A DNA stretch of 64,000 nucleotides from Pedobacter paludis. GTDB taxonomy: Bacteria; Bacteroidota; Bacteroidia; Sphingobacteriales; Sphingobacteriaceae. This document shows, piece after piece, positions 1 to 8,797 of the stretch. Location: assembly GCF_003173575.1 (NCBI RefSeq), contig NZ_QGNY01000001.1, positions 434,001-498,000 of the forward strand, in the 5' to 3' direction. A program made the position numbers and the translations under genes. Position 1 is the stretch's first letter; each line of letters opens with the position of its first letter. The notes below the pieces were generated by a model. That model ran no database searches and was not told the origin of the DNA. It saw only the letters and a program-made list of their open reading frames with translations.

Positions 1-2
1 TG

Positions 3-983
3 GGGCTTTCACCAGTATACGCAATCGGTAACAATGATATTCAATGGGAGGAAACTCGTAAGTTAAACATCGGACTCGATCTTGGTTTTTTCAAAGACAG
101 GGTATTACTTAGCGCGAATTACTACCTCAATCGAAGCAGTAACCAGCTTTTGGAGCGGGATATCAGCTCCACGGCAGGCGCGACTAAAATTACCGCAAAC
201 CTTCCGGCAACCGTCCAGAATACAGGCCTGGAACTTACCCTGAATACCACAAATTTACAGACAAAATCCATAAACTGGAACACCAGCTTTAACCTGACTG
301 TACCAAGAAACAAGCTCGTTGCTTATGAGAACCTCAACCAGTCCAGTTTGGCCAGTCAATACATAGTGGGTGAATCCCTAGATGTTAGACAACTCTACCC
401 ATACGCCGGCGTTGATCCACAAACAGGTGTTTATACCTTTATTGATCATAATGGAAACCGTACAAGTAATCCGGATTATTTCAACGACAGGACTGTCAGA
501 GTAAATGTTGGTCAACGCTTTTACGGAGGAATTGAAAATTCACTTTCCTACAAGGGTTTCGGTATTAGCTTTCTTATAACCTTTGTAAGACAAATTGCAT
601 CGTTAAATTACCAAGCTTATAATCCTGGTAGGCTGAATATCAATGTTCCAGTTAGCTTTCTCGATCGTTGGCAAAAGCCTGGCGATGTAGCAACCTTTCA
701 ACGTTATAATTCAAACAACAGTCTGGCAACTTCTCGAAGCAACTTAAATGAAAGTGAGGGTAATTATGGTGATGCCTCATACATCAGACTCAAAAATCTG
801 TCTTTGTCATATACGCTGCCAGAAAAATTCAGGAATAGTCTACTGCTGAAAAACACAAGGATTTTTGTGCAGGGCAATAACCTGTTGACCTTTACGAAAT
901 ATCAAGGTATCGATCCGGAGACCTTAATTATTTCTATGCCACCTATGCGCCTCATTACTTTCGGAGCACAAGTTTCATTTTAA
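3..983 (+). CDS. SusC/RagA-type TonB-linked outer membrane receptor, C-terminal part
   Basis: The reading frame is open from the window edge, so only about the last 326 residues are present; start and plug domain lie upstream. The visible part is a run of alternating beta-barrel strands, with IQWEETRKLNIGLDLGFF near its start and ASYIRLKNLSLSYTLP then VQGNNLLTFTKYQGIDPE near the end, both typical of SusC barrel C-termini. The last residues, ITFGAQVSF, end in Phe as outer-membrane barrels do. SusC proteins import oligosaccharides across the outer membrane with energy from TonB, capped by a SusD lipoprotein. The SusD gene starts 7 bases after the stop, so the two are surely co-transcribed. The substrate cannot be read from this fragment; the downstream rhamnosidase and GH2 genes hint at a rhamnose-containing glycan. 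Confidence 0.93.
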   Translation, partial: GLSPVYAIGNNDIQWEETRKLNIGLDLGFFKDRVLLSANYYLNRSSNQLLERDISSTAGATKITANLPATVQNTGLELTLNTTNLQTKSINWNTSFNLTVPRNKLVAYENLNQSSLASQYIVGESLDVRQLYPYAGVDPQTGVYTFIDHNGNRTSNPDYFNDRTVRVNVGQRFYGGIENSLSYKGFGISFLITFVRQIASLNYQAYNPGRLNINVPVSFLDRWQKPGDVATFQRYNSNNSLATSRSNLNESEGNYGDASYIRLKNLSLSYTLPEKFRNSLLLKNTRIFVQGNNLLTFTKYQGIDPETLIISMPPMRLITFGAQVSF

Positions 984-990
984 ATCCCAT

Positions 991-2448
991 ATGATCATGA
1001 TATCAGCTAAAAAAACAACAATAACCAAAGATAGCTTTTGCAGCCTGTTTATGAGCTGTGCCATGGCACTGTTCATTTTGTTTTCAGGATGTAAAAAACT
1101 TGTTGAAGTACCTTCACCTAGCAGCACAGTAGATATTGAAAATGTCTACAATGATGATGTAACAGCTGCAGCAGTACTTAATGGGATGTACACGGAACTA
1201 TCATTGAGACCAGGCTTAGAAGTTACCTCATCGGCATTTCTGAGTGTAGCGCCAGGTCTTTCGGCAGATGAACTAACACTTTTCGCTAACAACGACAGCT
1301 ACATCGATTACTATCGTAACAGTCTCAACGCAAATTCGGTGAATAATGTCCTCTACTGGTCTGCAGGGTATCATCGGTGTTATGCTTCCACAGTTGCAAT
1401 AGAAGGTCTTACCAAGGCTGATAAGCTAACACCGGATTTACGCAGACAGTTGCTTGGTCAGGCATATTTCTTAAGAGCATTCCAGTTTTTTTATCTTACC
1501 AGTCTTTATGGAGATGTTCCCTTGCCATTAACCTCAAATTACAAAGTAAACGAATTGTTGCCTCGCGCTCCTTCAGAAGAGGTCATGAACCAAGTTATTG
1601 CAGACCTCAGAACAGCAGAAACATTGGTAAGTGAAAATTATATTGATGTTAAAGGTAAAAAAGAAACTTCCACTCGTATTACACCCAATAAGGCCGCAGT
1701 GCAAGCGATGCTGGCCAGAGCTTACCTGTTCAAAAGCGACTATCAAAATGCTGAAAAATGTGCCACAGCCGTTATCAATCAAACTTCTCGCTACAAACTG
1801 GTGCCGCTCGATGAAGTTTTTCTCGCGAACTCCTCAGAAGCCATCTGGCAATTACAACCCGTGATCAATGGTGCAAATACTCAAGATGGATTGATTTTTA
1901 TTTTGCCTTCAAGTGGGCCTGGAGATTCTTATCCATTTCTACTTGATAATCAACTTGCTGTTTCATTTTCCGTTAACGATCTTCGCAAGAAAAAATGGGT
2001 TGGAACCTGGACAGATGGCACTCAAACAGTCAACTATCCTTTTAAATACAAAATCGGCAACCTTGGCGAACCGGTGACGGAATTTAAGATGGTTTTGAGA
2101 TTAGCCGAAGTTTACCTTATTCGTGCAGAAGCACTTGCAAGACTTGGCAGAATTGAGGAATCTAAAACAGATCTGAATGCAATCAGGAGCCGTGCTGGTG
2201 TTGCTTCAGTCACAGCCACAAATCAGCAAGCAGTGATAGACGATATCATAAATGAGCGTCGCCTGGAACTGTTTACAGAGTGGGGTGATCGTTGGTTCAC
2301 CCTCAAGCGTACCGGAATTATTGACCAGGTAATGCCAGGAGTCTCAGTTCGCAAAGCAAGCAGCTGGAACAGTAACTGGCAACGTTATCCCATCCCGAAA
2401 CGGGATCGAGACCTCAATCCAAATCTGAGCCAGAACGCAGGATATTAA
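991..2448 (+). CDS. SusD/RagB-family glycan-binding lipoprotein
   Basis: This 485-residue surface lipoprotein is the partner lid of the SusC barrel encoded just upstream. A signal peptide ends in a lipobox (FSGC, Cys34). The N-terminal TPR-like SusD motif LRAFQFFYLTSLYGDVPLP lies near residues 156-176. The C-terminal family blocks are RLAEVYLIRAEALARLG (about 370-386) and INERRLELFTEWGDRWF (about 420-436). The protein ends in the usual SusD tail with PIPKRDRDLNPNLSQNAGY. Start: ATG 991, with a second in-frame ATG two codons later; either gives a valid lipoprotein signal. A strong hairpin terminator follows, so the SusCD unit probably ends here and the next genes have their own promoter or depend on read-through. 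Glycan specificity is not predictable from sequence alone. Confidence 0.95.
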   Translation: MIMISAKKTTITKDSFCSLFMSCAMALFILFSGCKKLVEVPSPSSTVDIENVYNDDVTAAAVLNGMYTELSLRPGLEVTSSAFLSVAPGLSADELTLFANNDSYIDYYRNSLNANSVNNVLYWSAGYHRCYASTVAIEGLTKADKLTPDLRRQLLGQAYFLRAFQFFYLTSLYGDVPLPLTSNYKVNELLPRAPSEEVMNQVIADLRTAETLVSENYIDVKGKKETSTRITPNKAAVQAMLARAYLFKSDYQNAEKCATAVINQTSRYKLVPLDEVFLANSSEAIWQLQPVINGANTQDGLIFILPSSGPGDSYPFLLDNQLAVSFSVNDLRKKKWVGTWTDGTQTVNYPFKYKIGNLGEPVTEFKMVLRLAEVYLIRAEALARLGRIEESKTDLNAIRSRAGVASVTATNQQAVIDDIINERRLELFTEWGDRWFTLKRTGIIDQVMPGVSVRKASSWNSNWQRYPIPKRDRDLNPNLSQNAGY

Positions 2449-2464
2449 AACGGAATATCATCAG

Positions 2465-2497
2465 GCGCCGGATGAAACCGGCGCTTCAATATTTTTT
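2465..2497 (+). terminator. Rho-independent terminator after susCD
   Basis: A 7-bp perfect GC-rich stem (GCGCCGG / CCGGCGC) with a 6-base loop is followed by a T-rich stretch. It starts 17 bases after the SusD stop codon. Confidence 0.75.
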
Positions 2498-2558
2498 ATA
2501 CGGTTTCCATCGTGTATAAACTTCGCCTTTGCTCACCTATTTCAAAATCTTAACAAAA

Positions 2559-3443
2559 ATGAAACAAACGGTTTTAAAAATCCTATTGATATTATTAGGC
2601 TTTTTTTTCTTTACCCATTATAACCTCAGGGCCCAGGTTATGCCATCTAACAGCGATGTGGCTGAAGGGCACAGCGCCAAAAATTCAAACAGTATGCTAA
2701 TGCTGCCAATACTCGGATATTCTGCTGCCCAGCAAGATAGTCTTGATGTTACCGCAATCGCTTCGGAGTACTTAAAAAAACTCAAAGATCCATCAAGTGA
2801 GGTAAAACTCGCTCTCCTCTCGACTTATCTAATAAATTCAAATGATACTCTTGTTATGAGAGCGGCATTGAGGTGGTTAAAGAAAATCATCAAAAAAAAA
2901 CAACTTTCTGTTAATGTCAGGCTTGGTTTAATTGATCTGCAGTCCGCCATCTTGCTTAAAACCGGGCAGGGGACGAAAGCCTTAGTGAACCAACAACTAC
3001 TTCTATGTCTTGCTAAGAAAAATAATATATCAAACATTCAATGGGAAAGAAATATTGAAAACATAAAAACACATCTTAGGAGTAGTTACGAAAAAGACCT
3101 CCAAATGAAAAGCTGGAACGCGTTTGTGCAAAAATTTCATTCTTATCTGATCCTGACAGATTATGAAGTCCTTCCGGAATTCGTAAATAATAATGCCTGG
3201 GATGTTTTCTTGAACGTGAGTGACCCACGCTTACTTAAGATTGCGCTCACTTGGATGAACCGACTCCTTTCAATCCATTCTAACGCAACATTTACCGATA
3301 CCAAGGCGAATTTGCTGTATAAAATCGGAAAGCGAAACAAGGCAATAGAACTTCAACGGAGAGTCATTGAAATGGCAAGGGTGAGCGGAGAGCCACTTAC
3401 AGAATTCGAAACGACTTTGCAGAAAATGATTCAAGGTCGCTAA
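2559..3443 (+). CDS. Exported helical (TPR-like) protein of unknown function
   Basis: I do not recognise a named family. The ATG at 2559 sits in a Bacteroidota-like context (ACAAAAATG) and gives a clean signal peptide, MKQTVLKILLILLGFFFF, with likely cleavage near LRAQ. A TTG ten codons upstream is the alternative start. The mature part of about 270 residues is almost wholly predicted alpha-helical. The C-terminal 55 residues read like a TPR hairpin (ANLLYKIGKRNKAIELQRR). Similar helical tails occur at the C-terminus of secreted thioredoxin-like (TlpA) proteins of Pedobacter, but no thioredoxin fold or CxxC motif is visible here. It lies between susCD and a secreted amidohydrolase whose start is 10 bases after its stop, so the two are probably co-transcribed. 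A periplasmic scaffold role is only a guess. Confidence 0.7.
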   Translation: MKQTVLKILLILLGFFFFTHYNLRAQVMPSNSDVAEGHSAKNSNSMLMLPILGYSAAQQDSLDVTAIASEYLKKLKDPSSEVKLALLSTYLINSNDTLVMRAALRWLKKIIKKKQLSVNVRLGLIDLQSAILLKTGQGTKALVNQQLLLCLAKKNNISNIQWERNIENIKTHLRSSYEKDLQMKSWNAFVQKFHSYLILTDYEVLPEFVNNNAWDVFLNVSDPRLLKIALTWMNRLLSIHSNATFTDTKANLLYKIGKRNKAIELQRRVIEMARVSGEPLTEFETTLQKMIQGR

Positions 3444-3453
3444 ACAAAAAACT

Positions 3454-6400
3454 ATGAACAAGTTCGTTATTTTCTTGCTTAACATATACTTGAGCGCCAT
3501 GTATTCCGTAGCATCTGCCCAACTACCGATGAGGGCGACGCGCTGGATGAAGCTAAATGTAACGGAAGGAACCCGAATGAATGTTGATGTTTCTCCAGAT
3601 GGCAAGACACTGGTTTTCGATTTACTTGGAGAAATTTTTATGCTACCAGAGCAAGGAGGACAAGCAAGACAACTTAGCCGGGGACTAGCTTTAAATTTTC
3701 GACCCCGTTTTTCTCCAGCCGGCAACAGTATTACATTTATCAGCGATGCTTCAGGAAAACTGTCACTGCACATTCGTCGATTCGATACCGGGCAGAGGCG
3801 ATGCCTTGACCTAGATAACATCAATACGAATACGGAATACTATTTCAACACTCTGGGCGACACAATATTTTTAGCCGGTCAGCGAGTAGATATCCGGTCC
3901 GGACACCGTATAAAAGAAACTGAATCGCTTGCTGAATGGAAACGGATTAATTCCGATTATGCATATCAGTACCAACCTTTTGGCAATAAATCAATTCTGG
4001 TATTGAAAAACCTTAAAAATGGCTTAACGAGACACTTTCTGAACTCACTTCATACGGCCTCAAATTTGTTGATTTCCCATAGTGGACAATACGTTGTATA
4101 CACAGAAAACAATCGGGCGCTAATAATTGCTGACGAGACTGGAAAGCTTGATACCTTGGTCTCAAGGTTAAATCTGAACAAGGATCATTATAATCCGCAA
4201 CCAATGATGAGTTTCAGTGCAAATGACCGATATTTATATTGTGCTTATCAAGGTAAAATCCATAAGATAGATCTTAAAACCCGAGAAAACAAAATCATTC
4301 CCTTCTCCATTAAGGCAAACTTCGCACTTGCAAAGCTGAAACACTTTAGTCAGATAATTACCCAAAATCGTTTTCGAGCGAGATACCTCCGAGGTATTCA
4401 GCGGCGAATAGATGGTAAGCAATTTCTTTTCTCCACCATGAACAGAGTTTACACCCAAAACCTGCCTCATGGCAAACCAAAACCAATCTATGACAGGGGA
4501 CCAGCTCAATATCAGGGTGTGTATTCGACAGATGGCAAGTGGATAGCATATGTCTGCTGGGACGAGTTCACAGGAGGATCTGTGTGGAAAATTTCTTCCG
4601 ATGGGCAAAACAAGCCTGTGCTTCTTGCAGCAAGCGACAATCAATATCAGCGGCCCTGCTGGTCAATAGACAATACCAAGATTAGTTGGATTTGCGGGAA
4701 GTCTACAAAAGATCGAGATGATCCTGGAATCGGAAAACTGCAGCTTCTTGATCTGATGAGCAAAAAAGTTTTCATTTTAAAAGACACTATAAATCTCTGG
4801 AACAAGCTTAGTTTTTCAAAGGATGATCAATCCATTTACTTCCAACCTTATGTGGGACCATATGAAGAAAATCTGCAGCCAGTTCCCGCGCTTGAATGCA
4901 TAAACTTGGAATCAAGAGAAATACATCCTTTAGCATATAGTGCATTCACGACTTATGATTTCGGAAAGTACTATAAAACCGGGCGTTGTATCTCTCCAGA
5001 CCGAAAGTTCATAGCATTTTCTGCGGGCGAAGATATTTATTTGCAAACGGTAAAGCCGGACAGCACACTACTTTTTGATCCATCTCATTTTGCTTATGGA
5101 GAAAAGCTAGGTAGTGGCGTCGATCCTTACTGGGAGAAAGAAAATATTCTGTGTTGGACTTTTGCGAATCATTTTTACCGAATTGATGTAAGAAAATTTC
5201 AAGCTGACTTCAAAATAAAACCAACTTTTACAATTGAGCTGAAAATACCGTACGCTAAAAACGCTCATCGTTTTGCTTTGACCAATGCAAGGCTGTTGAC
5301 TATGAACAAGGGCCGTATTATTGAGAAAGGGACCGTGCTCATCGAAAATGGCAAAATCATCGCTGTGGGGGGAAGTAACCGAGTCAGCATTCCCCAACGG
5401 ACCGTAAAAATTAATCTGATGGGGAAAACTGTAATACCAGGGCTGATTGATGTCCACGCACATGTTCGTGTAATACCTGATATTTTCCCGAGCCAGTTCT
5501 GGAAATTCCAGGCTAACCTGGCTTATGGCGTGACAACGATTCACGATCCCTCATTAAGCTATGATGGCTACGGTTATTCGGAACTTCTTAATTCTGGAAA
5601 GATGACAGGCCCCCGCTTATTCCACGTAGGAAAAGCGGTAAGGGCGCAAAACGTTTCTCATTGCAATACCTTGCAAGAAGCACTGGAAGTGGTTAAAAAG
5701 CGAAAAGATATGGGTGGATTAACGGTAAAACAATACATGCTAAAACACCGCATTAATCGCCAGTATCTGGGTATGGCTAGTGGGATTTATAAGCTCAATA
5801 TGACCAATGAGGGGTATTGGGACCTTCCTGATCAACTTGGAATGCTTAAAGATGGCAGTTCAGGTATCGAACACAATCCGGTATGGGGTGACCTCTACGA
5901 TGACGTTGTTCAATTTTATGCCAGAAGCGGAACGGTCTTGACCGGTGCTTTGCAACATGCCTATGGGATGTTAGGTGCTAAATATTATTTAAACAGCACT
6001 TACTGGAATTTCACTGAAGAGAAACTGAGAAAGTTTTGGCCCAAAGAGGCGATCGCCTCTCTTGTGGAGCCGAGCTATGAACAAATGAGTACCCAACTTG
6101 AATTTATTTCATCCGCCAGTATTGATGCGCGTATATATAAAGCTGGAGGCAAACTTGCGCTCGGTAGCCACGGCGAAAACCAGGGGATCGGTGTCCACAA
6201 TGAACTGTGGGCTATACAGATGGGTGGGCTCAGTAACCTGGAGGCCCTGGAAGTCGCCACCATTCGCGGTGCCGAAGCATTGGGGCTGCAAAAATACCTC
6301 GGATCGATCAGCCGAGGCAAATTTGCAGACCTGGTTATACTAGAACAAAATCCGCTCAAAGATATCCACAACAGTAAAAAAATCAGTTTTGTCATCAAGG

Positions 6401-6471
6401 ACGGGGTGATCTATGATGGCAATACCTTAAAGATCATTAGCCCAGAGCAGCTAAAAAAAACAAAAAAATAA
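3454..6471 (+). CDS. Secreted TolB-propeller/amidohydrolase fusion
   Basis: This 1005-residue protein has a signal peptide (MNKFVIFLLNIYLSAMYSVASAQ), a TolB/WD40-like beta-propeller over about residues 30-600 with repeated xSPDGKxLxF blades (MNVDVSPDGKTLVFD, YSTDGKWIAYV, ISPDRKFIAFS), and a C-terminal metal-dependent amidohydrolase domain over about 610-1005. Amidohydrolase marks are PGLIDVHAHV (HxH near 666), a Lys in LTVKQYM (about 759), IEHNP (about 806), the block ALGSHGENQGIGVHNELW (about 902-920), and the closing GSISRGKFADLVILEQNPL. In this subfamily the usual GxD metal site reads GSHGxxQG, so it is not a defect. The family hydrolyses C-N bonds such as peptides or cyclic amides; substrate unknown. 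It follows the helical-protein gene by 10 bases. Its place in a glycan locus suggests work on an N-substituted or peptide-linked substrate, which is inference. Confidence 0.85.
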   Translation: MNKFVIFLLNIYLSAMYSVASAQLPMRATRWMKLNVTEGTRMNVDVSPDGKTLVFDLLGEIFMLPEQGGQARQLSRGLALNFRPRFSPAGNSITFISDASGKLSLHIRRFDTGQRRCLDLDNINTNTEYYFNTLGDTIFLAGQRVDIRSGHRIKETESLAEWKRINSDYAYQYQPFGNKSILVLKNLKNGLTRHFLNSLHTASNLLISHSGQYVVYTENNRALIIADETGKLDTLVSRLNLNKDHYNPQPMMSFSANDRYLYCAYQGKIHKIDLKTRENKIIPFSIKANFALAKLKHFSQIITQNRFRARYLRGIQRRIDGKQFLFSTMNRVYTQNLPHGKPKPIYDRGPAQYQGVYSTDGKWIAYVCWDEFTGGSVWKISSDGQNKPVLLAASDNQYQRPCWSIDNTKISWICGKSTKDRDDPGIGKLQLLDLMSKKVFILKDTINLWNKLSFSKDDQSIYFQPYVGPYEENLQPVPALECINLESREIHPLAYSAFTTYDFGKYYKTGRCISPDRKFIAFSAGEDIYLQTVKPDSTLLFDPSHFAYGEKLGSGVDPYWEKENILCWTFANHFYRIDVRKFQADFKIKPTFTIELKIPYAKNAHRFALTNARLLTMNKGRIIEKGTVLIENGKIIAVGGSNRVSIPQRTVKINLMGKTVIPGLIDVHAHVRVIPDIFPSQFWKFQANLAYGVTTIHDPSLSYDGYGYSELLNSGKMTGPRLFHVGKAVRAQNVSHCNTLQEALEVVKKRKDMGGLTVKQYMLKHRINRQYLGMASGIYKLNMTNEGYWDLPDQLGMLKDGSSGIEHNPVWGDLYDDVVQFYARSGTVLTGALQHAYGMLGAKYYLNSTYWNFTEEKLRKFWPKEAIASLVEPSYEQMSTQLEFISSASIDARIYKAGGKLALGSHGENQGIGVHNELWAIQMGGLSNLEALEVATIRGAEALGLQKYLGSISRGKFADLVILEQNPLKDIHNSKKISFVIKDGVIYDGNTLKIISPEQLKKTKK

Positions 6472-6570
6472 GATTAGCAAATAGTTATTCAAGCCTTTTC
6501 AATTGCCATAAGCAAAAGGATTGGCGGCACCGCGTGTTCCGTCAGCCACTAACCAAACACATATCGAAAC

Positions 6571-8793
6571 ATGAAAAAAATACTTTTTCTAGCCTTACTC
6601 GTTCCCTTGATGACCAAGGGGCAATACCAGCGACAACCCATTTCAATAGAGACCCGCTGGGCCAAAAATGTCAGCGCGCAAAATGCCCTACCTGAATACC
6701 CGCGTCCACAAATGGAACGCAAGTCATGGACCAACCTTAATGGCCTCTGGGATTATGCCATTACTAAAAAAGACGAGAAGCCAGCTGGCTTCCAGGGCCA
6801 GATCCTGGTGCCATACCCCATAGAATCCTCACTTTCGGGCGTTAAAAAGGCCTTACAGCCCGATCAGTCCCTTTGGTACAAACGCAAATTTACCGCTGGC
6901 GCATCTGGTAAAAAGACCCTGCTTCATTTCGGCGCGGTGGATTACCTGGCTACCGTTTATGTAAACGGCGAACTTGCCGGTACCCACGAGGGCGGCTACA
7001 CCGCCTTTACCATCGACATCACCCACCTTATCCGCAAAGGGGAGAACGAACTGCTCCTTAAGGTCTGGGACCCAAGCGACCGTGGCTATGGCCCGCATGG
7101 AAAGCAGGTACTCAATCCGGCTAGTATCTATTATACGCCAAGCTCCGGCATCTGGCAAACGGTCTGGATAGAAGCAGTGGATCCGCAATACATCAACAAG
7201 CTTTCCATCACCCCGGACATCGACCAAAACCTGGTGAACATCACCGTGCATTCCAACGCCGATAGTCCGGTTACGCTGACCCTGGAAGGCAAGAGCGTTA
7301 AAGGTTCCGCTAACACCCCGATAAGCATTAAGATCAACCAGCCCAAACTCTGGTCGCCGGGAAATCCTTATCTCTACAACTTCACGGCCAGACTGGGCAG
7401 TGATGAGGTCAAAAGTTATTTCGGGATGCGAAAAGTCGCGGTGCAACAGGATGAAAAAGGGCAGGAGCGCATCTTTTTGAATAACAAACCCTATTATAAC
7501 CTGGGCACGCTCGATCAGGGCTTCTGGCCAGATGGACTTTATACCGCCCCGAGCGATGAAGCACTGGCCTTCGACATCAAAGCAATAAAGGCGATGGGTT
7601 TTAACACCATTCGTAAACACATCAAGGTTGAGCCTGCACGCTGGTATTACCATGCTGACCGCCTAGGCATGCTCATCTGGCAGGACATGATCAACCCCAA
7701 TCAGCGATTGCCACAGGGCAGCAAAGAAGCCTTCGAAGCCCAATCCAAGGAAATCGTAGCTCAGCTCCACAACTCTCCGGCGGTGACCACCTATGTGCTG
7801 TTCAATGAAAAATGGGGACAATACGACCAAGCCCGCCTGACCACCTGGTTAAAGCAGGCCGATCCATCAAGGCTAGTTAACGGACATTCAGGAGAATACC
7901 TCTATGTGAATAACCAGCTGCGTTCTCCTTCACCAAATGCCTACATCAATGCAGATATCACCGATGTACACGCTTACCCCGCTCCGATGAATTCCTTAAA
8001 GATGGCAGGCAAGGCTCAGGTATGCGGCGAATTCGGCGGTATCGGGGTATTCATCCCCGATCACCAGTGGAACACCGATGAAGCTTGGGGCTACGTGCAG
8101 GAAAAACCAGCTGATCTGGACAATAAATATACCGCCATGGTCGCCCAGCTTGAAAAATTCAAGGTAGAGGGCATGAGCGGCTCTATTTATACCCAACCAT
8201 TTGACGTCGAGGGGGAGCAGAACGGGCTGATGACTTATGATCGTGAAATCGTTAAGGTTCCTTTTGCCAAATTGCGTGAAATTCACCTGAAGCTTAATCC
8301 CGATGCCGGTAAAAATATACCAACCGTTAGCGCGCAAAATGCCGACCTGACGGATCCCGAAGTATTAGCTGCAAAAGCCCGTGCTGCTTTTGCAGCCGGA
8401 GCACGAGATCAGTCCACGATCAAAACCATTGCCCGAAACCCGGGGACCATCAACGGGGAAAGCTTTAAGCTGATGGTTAAACATCAACCAGACTTCAGAA
8501 AAGCGATGGGTAACATTAAATATTCCGAGCTGATGACCGGGCTAATCTTCTCAGGGGCTATTCAGCCTATGTTCGCTGAAGAGAAATCCTGGGAAGAAAT
8601 CGGTGAAAGCCTAACCAAAAGCTATGGCGAAATCGGTGAAGAAAGTTATTTAAAGATTAAATGCATAGGTACCGCAGGCGGACAGGAATGGGACAAGTTC
8701 GTTCCGGCAGCGAAATTGTATCTGGAAAAATATGGGGAAAATTTAAAACAGCAGGATAAAGCGCAATTAGAGCAGTTACTTTCAGAACACTAA
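6571..8793 (+). CDS. Secreted glycoside hydrolase family 2 protein
   Basis: This 740-residue exported enzyme has a short signal peptide (MKKILFLALLVPLMTKGQ). It then shows the GH2 order: sugar-binding jelly roll (residues 50-200, with SWTNLNGLWDYAI and LWYKRKF), an immunoglobulin-like domain (about 205-290), and a TIM barrel from about 300. The acid/base glutamate is probably Glu413 in VLFNEKWGQ, and the nucleophile probably Glu487 in VCGEFGG; both spacings fit GH2. The last 150 residues form an extra helical domain not part of classic GH2, resembling tails of Pedobacter secreted thioredoxins. GH2 members cleave beta-galactosides, beta-mannosides, beta-glucuronides or arabinosides; which one is not visible. 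It is 4 bases upstream of a rhamnosidase, so the two form an operon. Base composition is much richer in G+C than the backbone (36 of 60 bases at 6961-7020). Confidence 0.9.
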   Translation: MKKILFLALLVPLMTKGQYQRQPISIETRWAKNVSAQNALPEYPRPQMERKSWTNLNGLWDYAITKKDEKPAGFQGQILVPYPIESSLSGVKKALQPDQSLWYKRKFTAGASGKKTLLHFGAVDYLATVYVNGELAGTHEGGYTAFTIDITHLIRKGENELLLKVWDPSDRGYGPHGKQVLNPASIYYTPSSGIWQTVWIEAVDPQYINKLSITPDIDQNLVNITVHSNADSPVTLTLEGKSVKGSANTPISIKINQPKLWSPGNPYLYNFTARLGSDEVKSYFGMRKVAVQQDEKGQERIFLNNKPYYNLGTLDQGFWPDGLYTAPSDEALAFDIKAIKAMGFNTIRKHIKVEPARWYYHADRLGMLIWQDMINPNQRLPQGSKEAFEAQSKEIVAQLHNSPAVTTYVLFNEKWGQYDQARLTTWLKQADPSRLVNGHSGEYLYVNNQLRSPSPNAYINADITDVHAYPAPMNSLKMAGKAQVCGEFGGIGVFIPDHQWNTDEAWGYVQEKPADLDNKYTAMVAQLEKFKVEGMSGSIYTQPFDVEGEQNGLMTYDREIVKVPFAKLREIHLKLNPDAGKNIPTVSAQNADLTDPEVLAAKARAAFAAGARDQSTIKTIARNPGTINGESFKLMVKHQPDFRKAMGNIKYSELMTGLIFSGAIQPMFAEEKSWEEIGESLTKSYGEIGEESYLKIKCIGTAGGQEWDKFVPAAKLYLEKYGENLKQQDKAQLEQLLSEH

Positions 8794-8797
8794 AGCC

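Noticed and set aside
3270-3824. 184-codon open frame on the minus strand across the start of the amidohydrolase
   Set aside because: It is the antisense shadow of two well-supported genes, has no recognisable domain and no start context.
6853-7653. 266-codon open frame on the minus strand inside the GH2 gene
   Set aside because: Long only because the GH2 gene is GC-rich with few antisense stops; the sense strand encodes a clear family.
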